The notes under the pieces: model-generated | What the model was told of the DNA's origin: nothing | Databases searched by the model: none | What the model saw: the letters and a program-made list of their open reading frames with translations, nothing else | Position numbers and translations under genes: made by a program | Part shown: piece after piece, positions 1 to 5,986 of the stretch | How positions within the stretch are numbered: the stretch's first letter is position 1 | How the letters are laid out: the number at the start of each line of letters is the position of its first letter | Assembly (NCBI GenBank): GCA_934180065.1 | Contig: CAKPRA010000066.1 | Span: forward strand, 1 to 6,285 | DNA length: 6,285 bases | Direction of reading: 5' to 3' | DNA from: an uncultured Clostridia bacterium | GTDB lineage: Bacteria > Bacillota > Clostridia > TANB77 > CAG-508

Positions 1-1388
1 AGATCATCATCTTCTTCATCTAAGTCTAGATCATCATTCTCTTCGTCTAAATCTGAATCATCATCTTCTTCATCTAAATCTAAATCATCATCTTCTTCAT
101 CTAAAATTAGATCATCATCCTCTTCGTCTAAATCTAGATTGTCGTCTTCTTCGTCTAAATCTAAATCATCCTCTTCCTCGTCTAAATTTAGCTCTTTTTC
201 TTCTTCATCTAAATTTAAATCTTGTGCTTTTTTGTCTAAATCAATATCATCCTCTTCATCAAAATCTTCATCTAATAAAATATCATCATCTTCTAAATCC
301 CAATCATCATAATCAAGATTTTTCTTATTCTGATTTTCGTCATCTATATCAAGTTCTGAAATAATTTTTGGACTATTAGTATCTTTTAAGGATTTATTTT
401 TTATTTTCTTTTTATTATCCTTTTCTTCCGCTTTCTTTTTAATCTCACTATTTTTTTGTGCTTTAAGCTCTGTTGATTTCTTTTTATCATCAGTTAATTT
501 TTTTGTTACTTTTTCAGATAAAATCTCATTTACAACAATTGGATTCTTACGAGGTCTACCTCTTTTCTTCTTTTCTTTAACAACAACCTCTTCAATTGCA
601 ACTTTGCGAGGTCTACCTCTTCCTCTCTTTTTATTCTCTGATTGTTTCTCAGAATCTTTTTTATTACTTTTTTCAATAAATTTATTATATTTCTGGCTAT
701 TTTTCTTTAAAATCCTCTTTGTTGAATCTTTTATAGATTTTACAATTGTGTTTATAGAATCCGAATCTAGCTTTTCACATGCACTTTCAAATTTAGAAAT
801 ATATTTTTCTTCAGAAAGATTTGGCTTGTTTAAATATGCTATATACTTATCAACTATTGAAATATTATCTTTAACTTCAGTTTTATTTTCTAATTTTTTT
901 ATTGCATCTACTTTTTTATTTTTAATTTTCTCATCTGCATCTGCCTTTGAAACTAATTTATAATATGCCTTTGCTTTAGCCAAATTTCTAGGAGTTTTTA
1001 TTAATTCATAGATATTTTTTTTAGTTACATCCTTTCCAATTAGAAAATTATAAATATTTAAATCCATTAAATATTTAACTAATTTATCATTTTTTCCCAA
1101 AAATATTACTGGAATGCTTTTGCCTCTTTTTCCTTTTGCAACGCTAAGCAATCCTTTTATTTTTTTTAAAAGGATTGCTTCTTTCTTATCACTATTATTA
1201 ATCTTTTGATCAAAGTCCTCACTTATTATAATTCTATCATAATCATTATTCTGTTGTATTTCTTTCATAATTGCAGTAAAGTTCTTAGCCTCTGTATATA
1301 TCATTTTTTTATCAAAATCTATTTTATATTTACGAGCTAAGCTATCTATTATATTACTTTCATCCTCTATTGCAAATAATACTTTCAT
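1..1388 (-). CDS. AT-hook protein with degenerate receiver-like N-terminus and acidic repeat tail (partial, C-terminus missing)
   Basis: The frame starts at ATG 1388-1386, with GGAGG at 1401-1397 eight bases upstream, and stays open to the window edge, giving at least 462 residues with no stop. Residues 1-135 look like a receiver fold: MKVLFAIEDES (beta1 with acidic residues), YDRIIISED at 50-58 (beta3), SIPVIFLGK (beta4) and LNIYNFLIGK ending at Lys119 (beta5). Ser56 sits where a receiver has its phosphorylated Asp. Residues 136-235 are helical and Lys-rich. Two AT-hook cores follow: RGRPRK at 257-262 (within KKRGRGRPRK, 253-262) and again at 276-281. A Lys/Glu-rich stretch leads into a strongly acidic tail (345-462) whose last 72 residues are eight 9-residue repeats like LDLDEEDDD. 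The protein is paralogous to the gene just upstream and is probably its operon partner. I infer a cytoplasmic DNA-binding or scaffold role; no catalytic motif is visible. The family is not recognised. The reading frame is certain, the function is not. Confidence 0.9.
   Translation of the reverse strand, partial: MKVLFAIEDESNIIDSLARKYKIDFDKKMIYTEAKNFTAIMKEIQQNNDYDRIIISEDFDQKINNSDKKEAILLKKIKGLLSVAKGKRGKSIPVIFLGKNDKLVKYLMDLNIYNFLIGKDVTKKNIYELIKTPRNLAKAKAYYKLVSKADADEKIKNKKVDAIKKLENKTEVKDNISIVDKYIAYLNKPNLSEEKYISKFESACEKLDSDSINTIVKSIKDSTKRILKKNSQKYNKFIEKSNKKDSEKQSENKKRGRGRPRKVAIEEVVVKEKKKRGRPRKNPIVVNEILSEKVTKKLTDDKKKSTELKAQKNSEIKKKAEEKDNKKKIKNKSLKDTNSPKIISELDIDDENQNKKNLDYDDWDLEDDDILLDEDFDEEDDIDLDKKAQDLNLDEEEKELNLDEEEDDLDLDEEDDNLDLDEEDDDLILDEEDDDLDLDEEDDDSDLDEENDDLDLDEEDDD
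3..218 (-). repeat. 27-nt in-frame tandem repeat encoding acidic 9-mers
   Basis: Eight consecutive 27-nt units (3-29, 30-56, 57-83, 84-110, 111-137, 138-164, 165-191, 192-218) encode L-D-L-D-E-E-D-D-D-type repeats on the minus strand. More diverged units can be traced to about 272. Units near the window edge are the most alike and those farther in are more diverged, which suggests recent expansion toward the C-terminus. The array continues beyond the window, so the copy number is unknown and may be collapsed in the assembly. Confidence 0.93.
1146..1180. repeat. Perfect 13-bp inverted repeat inside the AT-hook gene
   Basis: AAGCAATCCTTTT (1146-1158) and AAAAGGATTGCTT (1168-1180) are exact reverse complements, separated by a 9-base loop of A plus eight T. 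On the minus strand it encodes roughly EAILLKKIKGLL, so the palindrome sits within the receiver-like domain, between beta3 and beta4. The A/T-rich base of the loop can slip. There is no T-tract after the stem, so it is not a standard terminator. It could be an RNA hairpin affecting expression, or chance in an AAA/CTT-rich gene. Confidence 0.6.
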
Positions 1389-1424
1389 TTGTAATACCTC
1401 CATTTATTCATTCATATTCCAAAT

Positions 1425-2285
1425 TTATTTATTTCTTTTAAAAAATGGCTTTTTCTCCATTTGGTTTGGAATAATTACTTTTCTACCTCCAGCTTTATTA
1501 CTTTCTGGAATATCAAGATTTTTTTCTTCCAATGTGCTATGTTCTGATTTATATATATTCTTAACACTAATTTTTGAATGTCTTAAGTATTCTTTAGAAT
1601 TTTCTTCCAATATTATTCTAACATCTAAAGGCATATTATCAATAATTATTTGAATTTGATCATCAGTGTATTCTCTAGATATTTTGGCAAAGCCTCTTAC
1701 ACATTTATCAATTCTATCTTTATATGTTATAAAAAATCTAAGAATACTATTAAGCTCTTTATCACTTATCTTTTTTTGTACACTTTCTTTTTTATATTTT
1801 AAACCTTTAGGATCTATATTATAAATCATTTTAGCTTTTTTCTTATTTCTAGGCTTATCAATAAGAGCACATACATTTTGTATTGTTCTTTCCTTTCCTA
1901 TAAGTACATTATATACACCTAATGTAAATAACTGGGAAATTATCGGATCGTGTTCTGTTCTTCTATCTTTACATATTAATATTATAGGGATTCCAGTTCC
2001 ATCTTCTTTATAGGCCTCATCTGTAATCTCATCTATATGTCGATATAAATTTTCATCTTCACTATCATAACTTTCATTTATTCCCTTTTCCAAATCCTCA
2101 CTTATTATTATTAAGTCATATCTATTATTTCTAGTTTGTTGTACCTCATCAATAATAGCATCATAATAAAAAGCTCTTTTATACGAAATTATCTTTTTAT
2201 AAACTCTCTGATATTCATTTAAAATTATATCAACAATATCATTTTTACTATTGTCGTTATTTGTTACTGCAAAAAGAATCCTCAT
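1425..2285 (-). CDS. Degenerate receiver-like protein, paralog of the AT-hook protein
   Basis: A 286-residue soluble protein starting at ATG 2285, with AAGGAG at 2301-2296. The N-terminal 145 residues fit a receiver order of strands: MRILFAVTNN (beta1, without the usual Asp pair), RYDLIIISED at 55-64 (beta3, Ser62 where the phospho-acceptor Asp belongs), IPIILICKD at 99-107 (beta4) and LGVYNVLIGKE ending near Lys131 (beta5). The last block resembles the Spo0A segment LGAQYYIVKPFE in this same window. It shares YDxIIISED, IPxI, YNxLIGK, PRNxxKAK and a later I-L-x-x-NS-x-x-Y block with the downstream gene, so the paralogy spans about 240 residues. The C-terminal 45 residues are polar and basic and lack the AT-hooks and acidic tail. 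It is the middle gene of the operon, 20 nt after the membrane-protein gene and 36 nt before the AT-hook gene. A phosphorylation-independent pseudo-receiver, as in the N-terminal domain of TadZ/CpaE, is my inference. Exact family unknown. Confidence 0.88.
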   Translation of the reverse strand: MRILFAVTNNDNSKNDIVDIILNEYQRVYKKIISYKRAFYYDAIIDEVQQTRNNRYDLIIISEDLEKGINESYDSEDENLYRHIDEITDEAYKEDGTGIPIILICKDRRTEHDPIISQLFTLGVYNVLIGKERTIQNVCALIDKPRNKKKAKMIYNIDPKGLKYKKESVQKKISDKELNSILRFFITYKDRIDKCVRGFAKISREYTDDQIQIIIDNMPLDVRIILEENSKEYLRHSKISVKNIYKSEHSTLEEKNLDIPESNKAGGRKVIIPNQMEKKPFFKRNK

Positions 2286-2305
2286 TATTTAATTTCTCCT
2301 TAATT

Positions 2306-2767
2306 TTAATCATTTGATTTTACAACAATTGCAAATATTAGCGGTAACACCTGACAAACAATAAGCAATGATACCATTCCAATCATTGTATTAAAACCTT
2401 TATCTCTTATATCAAGTCTTTTTATTCCACAGACATATTGATATATTGCACAAATAGCAATACCAACTATTCCTATTGGAATACTATAGACTTGAACTAA
2501 ATGTAGTATATATGCTGCAACTCCGTATGTATCTGAATTATATTTTACTTTATAATCTTCTACACTTTTTAATTGCTCTTCTTTCATTTTTAAAATCTTT
2601 GTAGCTGTCCCATCTTGTTCTAAACTATTTTCGTTTTTAGTTGTATTTACTTGATTATTATTAACATTATTTTGAATATTATTATTTTCTACTGCAAAAA
2701 CCATTGTACTACTGAAGATTAATGCTAATATTGTTATTATTATACATTTTCTCTTAAAACTATGCAT
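2306..2767 (-). CDS. Small exported two-transmembrane protein, VirB2/TrbC-like topology
   Basis: A 153-residue protein starting at ATG 2767, with AAAGGAG at 2780-2774. Residues 1-25 form a clear signal peptide: KRK, a hydrophobic core, and a likely cut after V-F-A25. A low-complexity Asn-rich stretch (28-47) follows, then a Lys/Glu-rich helix (57-75). Two hydrophobic segments at about 92-115 and 125-149 are joined by a short charged loop, KRLDIRDKG. Signal peptide, two membrane helices and a charged cytoplasmic loop is the topology of VirB2/TrbC pilin-like subunits of type IV secretion systems. I see no diagnostic residue, so this is a resemblance of layout only. As the first gene of the operon it has its own promoter at 2842-2814. 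It could instead be a membrane anchor or holin-like protein. Confidence 0.85.
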   Translation of the reverse strand: MHSFKRKCIIITILALIFSSTMVFAVENNNIQNNVNNNQVNTTKNENSLEQDGTATKILKMKEEQLKSVEDYKVKYNSDTYGVAAYILHLVQVYSIPIGIVGIAICAIYQYVCGIKRLDIRDKGFNTMIGMVSLLIVCQVLPLIFAIVVKSND

Positions 2768-2813
2768 TTTTTTCTCCTTTCAAACTACATTATTGAACAT
2801 TTTAACTTATTAT

Positions 2814-2842
2814 ATAATACACTAGAAAACATAAAATATCAA
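2814..2842 (-). promoter_or_regulatory. Sigma-A-type promoter of the three-gene operon
   Basis: On the minus strand, TTGATA (2842-2837), a 17-base spacer and TATTAT (2819-2814) match sigma-A boxes. A TATAAT overlaps one step downstream at 2814-2809. The predicted start falls near 2807, giving a leader of about 40 nt before ATG 2767. No operator or 0A box is visible around it. Confidence 0.65.
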
Positions 2843-2948
2843 GAAAATATTTACATTTTATATATTTAAATTATTATTTATTTTTATGTCACCTTTTAAT
2901 ATAAAAAAAGAGCTAAAAAATTTGTAATGCTTAGAAATCTAAATGTGT

Positions 2949-2993
2949 CCCTTTTTCCCAAATCTGGGAAAAGAGAACCGTCCCCTTTTCCCC
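2949..2993. repeat. REP-like palindromic sequence with two alternative hairpins
   Basis: Two perfect 8-bp stems share an arm and exclude each other: TTTTCCCA (2953-2960) with TGGGAAAA (2965-2972), and GGGAAAAG (2966-2973) with CTTTTCCC (2985-2992). The region is GC-rich for this genome. Its core, GAAAAGAGAACCGTCCCC, resembles the dispersed palindromes with a GGGACGGTTCTCTTTTCCC-like core that I recall from clostridial genomes near IS200-like (REP-associated) transposases. That link comes from memory and was not tested here. The neighbouring terminator (3003-3025) looks like a diverged copy. Confidence 0.5.
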
Positions 2994-2995
2994 AC

Positions 2996-3025
2996 AAAAA
3001 AAGAAAAGAGAACTGCTCTCTTTTC
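2996..3025 (-). terminator. spo0A: Intrinsic terminator of spo0A
   Basis: Reading the minus strand after the spo0A stop, a perfect 9-bp stem (GAAAAGAGA at 3003-3011 with TCTCTTTTC at 3017-3025, 5-base loop) is followed by seven T (3002-2996). It begins 12 bases past the stop codon, so it should end the spo0A transcript and insulate the next operon. Confidence 0.85.
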
Positions 3026-3036
3026 CTCTACGTTTT

Positions 3037-3855
3037 TTAGGCTGTTTTTAATTCTAATCTTAATTTATCTGCAATCATAGCTATAAACTCTGAATTTGTA
3101 GGCTTTCCTTTTGCTGCTGAAACAGTATATCCAAATATTCTTTCTACAACGTCTTGTTGGCCTCTTCCCCAAGCAACTTCAATTGCATGTCTTATAGCTC
3201 TCTCAACTCTTGATGGTGTTGTATGATATTTTTGTGCTATATCAGGATATAATTGCTTTGTAATTTGGTTTATGATATCAATATCATTTACGACCATCAT
3301 TATTGCTTCTCTTAAGTATTGATATCCCTTAATATGTGCTGGAACACCTATTTCATGAATCACATTTGTTACCAAAGCTTCCAAATTTTCCTCATTTTTC
3401 TTTTCACTTGGTGCTAATTCTATGTATGATGCTTTTATTTCTCTACTTGCATAATTAATTTTATTTTGTGTTGGTTGATAATATTTAAATTCTTTTATTC
3501 TTTTTATTAAAATATTTATTTCAAATGGTTTTACTATATAATATTGTGCGCCTAAATTGATTGCTTTTTGAGTTATTTTATCTTGCCCAACAGCAGATAA
3601 CATAATACACATAGGCATTTTATTAATATTACTTTCATTGATTTTTTCTAAAACCCCTAATCCATCTAATCTCGGCATTATTACATCTAACAGTACAATA
3701 TCTGGTTCTGCATTTTTTATCATATCATAAGCTTCTATTCCATCTCTTGCCATTCCTATCAATTCTAAATCATCTTCGGCTTTTACATACCCAGCCAAAG
3801 TTGCAGAAAAATCACTATTATCATCTGCAATTAATACTGTTATTTTATTATTCAC
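3037..3855 (-). CDS. spo0A: Sporulation master response regulator Spo0A
   Basis: A 272-residue protein, normal for Spo0A. It is the phosphorelay-fed transcription factor that commits clostridia and bacilli to sporulation. The receiver domain (1-120) is intact: acidic pair Asp11-Asp12, phospho-acceptor Asp57 in VLLDVIMPR, Ser87 and Lys109 in YYIVKPFE. A variable linker (125-150) leads to the effector domain (about 155-272). That domain carries the near-invariant recognition helix TTPSRVERAIRHAIEVAWGRG at 212-232, which reads 0A boxes, and FGYTVSAAKGKPTNSEFIAMIAD near the end. The start is GTG at 3855-3853, supported by AGGAGG at 3868-3863 with a 7-base gap. It has its own promoter and an autoregulatory-looking 0A-box cluster upstream, and ends at a strong terminator. 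In many Bacillus and Clostridium genomes spoIVB lies just upstream; here a YigZ-family gene does. Confidence 0.98.
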   Translation of the reverse strand: MNNKITVLIADDNSDFSATLAGYVKAEDDLELIGMARDGIEAYDMIKNAEPDIVLLDVIMPRLDGLGVLEKINESNINKMPMCIMLSAVGQDKITQKAINLGAQYYIVKPFEINILIKRIKEFKYYQPTQNKINYASREIKASYIELAPSEKKNEENLEALVTNVIHEIGVPAHIKGYQYLREAIMMVVNDIDIINQITKQLYPDIAQKYHTTPSRVERAIRHAIEVAWGRGQQDVVERIFGYTVSAAKGKPTNSEFIAMIADKLRLELKTA

Positions 3856-3888
3856 CTTAAAACCTCCTCTTTTCTTTTTACCTCACAA

Positions 3889-3917
3889 ATTATACTGTCT
3901 TTTTTGGCATAATGCAA
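3889..3917 (-). promoter_or_regulatory. spo0A: Sigma-A-type promoter of spo0A
   Basis: On the minus strand, TTGCAT (3917-3912), 17 bases and a perfect TATAAT (3894-3889) lie just upstream of the spo0A ribosome binding site. Transcription would start near 3882, about 27 nt before the GTG. I looked for a sigma-H promoter, as used for spo0A in Bacillus, and found no convincing one. Confidence 0.7.
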
Positions 3918-3953
3918 TATAAAAATGCCTATTTTACGGGTTTTCGTGATACT

Positions 3954-4604
3954 TTAATCGACAAATTTCGACATTATCGTAATATTTCTTTGTCGAACCT
4001 TGTTGATTTTGTTAATTTTTAAAATATTTTGATTATAAAAATCATTTTCCAGATTTTCTTTTTCAATCTCATTCAGCTCTATTTTACAAATAACATTATT
4101 TAAATATGTACAATTAATTATATTAATATTATTTTTACTACAATAATATTTAAATTTTTCAAAATTTGAATATTCTAGCTCTACATCTAATTCAAACCCC
4201 TGCTCTAATTCCACAATAGTGGCTTTTTCAAGAGCTTTTTTTAGGGAATCTGAATATGCTCTAACTAAACCTCCTGTCCCTAACAAAATTCCACCAAAAT
4301 ATCTGGTAACAACTATTAATAAATTGGCTAATCCTTGTTTTTCAAGAATTTCAACCATTGGAGCTCCAGCAGTACCACTTGGCTCCCCATCATCACTTGA
4401 CTTTTTTATAAATACCTTATCATCATTAACAATATAGGCAAAGCAATTATGTTTTGCATCATAGTATCTTTTTTTAGTTATTTTAATTTTCTCTTCAGCT
4501 TCTTCAACTGAATCCACATAAAAAAGATTTGCAATAAATCTAGACTTTTTCTCTACAATTTCAGCTGACAGCTCTTTTTCTAAAATGGTTTTAAATTTAA
4601 TCAT
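3954..4604 (-). CDS. yigZ: YigZ / IMPACT family protein (UPF0029 plus DUF1949)
   Basis: A 216-residue protein of the YigZ/YvyE family, which is related to eukaryotic IMPACT. Its molecular role in bacteria is not settled. The N-terminal domain shows the family blocks KKSRFIA (19-25), AKHNCFAY (50-57), SDDGEPSGTAGAPM (70-83) and VVTRYFGG..LGTGGLVRAY (98-117). The C-terminal part (about 135-205) corresponds to DUF1949. I chose ATG 4604-4602 because AAGGG at 4618-4614 lies nine bases away; an in-frame TTG two codons earlier would be only three bases from that site. It follows the flavoprotein gene by 30 nt, so the two are probably co-transcribed. No terminator separates it from spo0A, so some readthrough is possible. 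Its 3' end doubles as the 0A-box region. Confidence 0.94.
   Translation of the reverse strand: MIKFKTILEKELSAEIVEKKSRFIANLFYVDSVEEAEEKIKITKKRYYDAKHNCFAYIVNDDKVFIKKSSDDGEPSGTAGAPMVEILEKQGLANLLIVVTRYFGGILLGTGGLVRAYSDSLKKALEKATIVELEQGFELDVELEYSNFEKFKYYCSKNNINIINCTYLNNVICKIELNEIEKENLENDFYNQNILKINKINKVRQRNITIMSKFVD
3957..3997. promoter_or_regulatory. Cluster of three Spo0A-binding 0A boxes
   Basis: The 0A-box consensus is TGTCGAA, often extended as TTTGTCGAA. Matches are TTTGTCGAT on minus (3965-3957, one mismatch), TGTCGAA on minus (3973-3967, exact) and TTTGTCGAA on plus (3989-3997, exact). They sit 40-108 bases upstream of the spo0A -35 and -10 boxes, inside the last 14 codons of the YigZ-family gene. 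In an AT-rich genome, three such sites in 41 bases just upstream of spo0A are unlikely to be chance. I infer autoregulation by phosphorylated Spo0A, as known in Bacillus. Confidence 0.75.
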
Positions 4605-4613
4605 ATACAAAAT

Positions 4614-4618
4614 CCCTT
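4614..4618 (-). promoter_or_regulatory. Ribosome binding site deciding the YigZ-family start
   Basis: AAGGG on the minus strand lies nine bases before ATG 4604 but only three before TTG 4610. The distance favours the ATG and a 216-residue product. Confidence 0.6.
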
Positions 4619-4634
4619 CTAAAATTTAGAATAC

Positions 4635-5942
4635 TTAAATCTCATTCAAACCCGCTGTATACCCTGTTGAATATGCAATTTGTAAGTTAAATCCTCCTGT
4701 ATATGCATCAACATCAATAATTTCGCCTGCAAAATACAAGCTCTTAACAATTTTTGATTCCATAGTTTTTGGATTAATTTCTTTAATATTTATACCTCCG
4801 GCTGTAATAATAGCCTCTTCAACAGGTCTGAATCCACAAATTGTTATTGAAAATCCTTTTAAAATTTCAATTAAGTTTAATCGCTCTTTTTTAGAAATCT
4901 CATTTACTTTTTTATTTGGATTAATACCAGATAAGTCTATAACAGGATTAATTAATTTTTGTGGTAACAAGTCATCTAAACTATTTCTAAATAATTTATT
5001 TTTTTCTTTATCAAAATCTCTCAAAATTCTGTCATCTAATTTCTCTTTACTTAGAGCTGGTTTCAAATCTATATTAATAATAATTTTTCCATCTTTCAAT
5101 AACTCATCAATATTTTTATATCTTATTATATGTGATGACGCACTTAAAACCGTAGGTCCAGAAACACCAAAATGAGTGAAAAGTAGTTCTCCAAAATCTT
5201 CATAAATAACCTTATTTTTCGTAGTATCTATAACCTCAATTTTAATATTTTTCAAACTTAATCCCTGTAATGCTTTGCATAAATTTCTAGAGTTTTTATA
5301 ATTGCCCAAATTCAATTTTTCAGTATCATCATTATCATTTGCAACAATTGGAATTAAAGATGGTCTTATATCTGTAACTGTATGACCTAAATTTTTAGCA
5401 ATTCTATATCCATCTCCTGTTGAACCAGTTGTGGGATAACTTTTACCTCCAGTTGCCAGAATAATTTTATCAGCCAGCAAAACATATTTATTACCATTAT
5501 GTTCATATTCAACTTTTGTTGCAACTCCATTTTCAACAAAAATATTAGTTACTTTTGAATTAGTGTATATTTTAATATTCAAAGCTCTAAGCTCATCATA
5601 AAAAGCATCAAGTACATCTTTAGATTTATCACTAACAGGAAAAATTCTATTTCCACGCTCTTCTTTTACTTTAACTCCATGTGATTCCAAAAAATTTATT
5701 ATATCTTTATTTGTAAAATTTTGAAAAGAGCTATATAAAAATCTACCATTACCAGGAATGTTATTTATAAATTCAGATATATCTAATCCACTTGTGATAT
5801 TACATCTTCCTTTTCCTGTAATTAATAATTTTTTTCCTAGGCTCTCCATTTTTTCCAATATTATTACATCATTTCCACACTTTTTTGCAGAAATAGCACT
5901 CATTATTCCGGCAGGACCGCCTCCTATAACAATAACCTTCAA
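4635..5942 (-). CDS. NAD(P)/FAD-dependent oxidoreductase, HI0933/YhiN/BaiN family
   Basis: A 435-residue cytoplasmic flavoprotein, typical for this family. An FAD-binding Rossmann motif lies at 3-12 (VIVIGGGPAG), with Glu30 at the end of the second strand. Family blocks follow: KKLLITGKGRCNIT (37-50), GNGRFLYSSFQNF (64-76), DKIILATGGKSYPTTGSTGDGY (158-179), GELLFTHFGVSGP (251-263), and the C-terminal FAD block from TAGGI (380-384) through SLYFAGEIIDVDAYTGGFNLQ (401-421). The start is TTG 5942-5940, set by GGAGGTG at 5954-5948. An upstream in-frame GTG (5975) would make the ribosome binding site encode Gly-Gly-Val, so I reject it. One member, BaiN of Clostridium scindens, has been linked to bile-acid dehydroxylation. 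The family is broad and near-universal in Firmicutes, and no bai genes are here, so I do not infer that role. It is the first gene of a likely pair with the YigZ gene. Confidence 0.95.
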   Translation of the reverse strand: MKVIVIGGGPAGIMSAISAKKCGNDVIILEKMESLGKKLLITGKGRCNITSGLDISEFINNIPGNGRFLYSSFQNFTNKDIINFLESHGVKVKEERGNRIFPVSDKSKDVLDAFYDELRALNIKIYTNSKVTNIFVENGVATKVEYEHNGNKYVLLADKIILATGGKSYPTTGSTGDGYRIAKNLGHTVTDIRPSLIPIVANDNDDTEKLNLGNYKNSRNLCKALQGLSLKNIKIEVIDTTKNKVIYEDFGELLFTHFGVSGPTVLSASSHIIRYKNIDELLKDGKIIINIDLKPALSKEKLDDRILRDFDKEKNKLFRNSLDDLLPQKLINPVIDLSGINPNKKVNEISKKERLNLIEILKGFSITICGFRPVEEAIITAGGINIKEINPKTMESKIVKSLYFAGEIIDVDAYTGGFNLQIAYSTGYTAGLNEI

Positions 5943-5947
5943 AAAAA

Positions 5948-5954
5948 CACCTCC
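5948..5954 (-). promoter_or_regulatory. Ribosome binding site fixing a TTG start for the flavoprotein
   Basis: GGAGGTG on the minus strand is five bases from TTG 5942. The protein from there begins MKVIVIGGGPAG, exactly where family members start. Longer in-frame starts at 5975 (GTG) and 5972 (ATG) would be read through this site. Confidence 0.85.
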
Positions 5955-5986
5955 AATATTAAATTTTGACATCACTTATATTAAAC

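Noticed and set aside
3..218. CRISPR array reading of the regular 27-base repeats
   Set aside because: The units are directly adjacent with no unique spacers and stay in frame with a long coding region, so this is a protein-coding tandem repeat.
604..963. Plus-strand open frame of 119 codons
   Set aside because: It is antisense to the AT-hook gene, Phe/Ser/Leu-rich as expected from the complement of Lys/Glu-rich codons, and has no ribosome binding site.
3906..3929. GGCAT/ATGCC inverted pair between yigZ and spo0A as a terminator or operator
   Set aside because: The stem is only five bases with a 14-base loop, has no T-tract and overlaps the spo0A -35 box; it may be chance.
4219..4437. Plus-strand open frame of 72 codons
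   Set aside because: It lies opposite the most conserved part of the YigZ-family gene and shows no ribosome binding site or recognisable motif.
4635..5942. Bile-acid 7-dehydroxylation gene (baiN) call
   Set aside because: The family similarity is real, but such proteins are widespread in bacteria and no other bai gene is present, so a specific bile-acid role is not supported.
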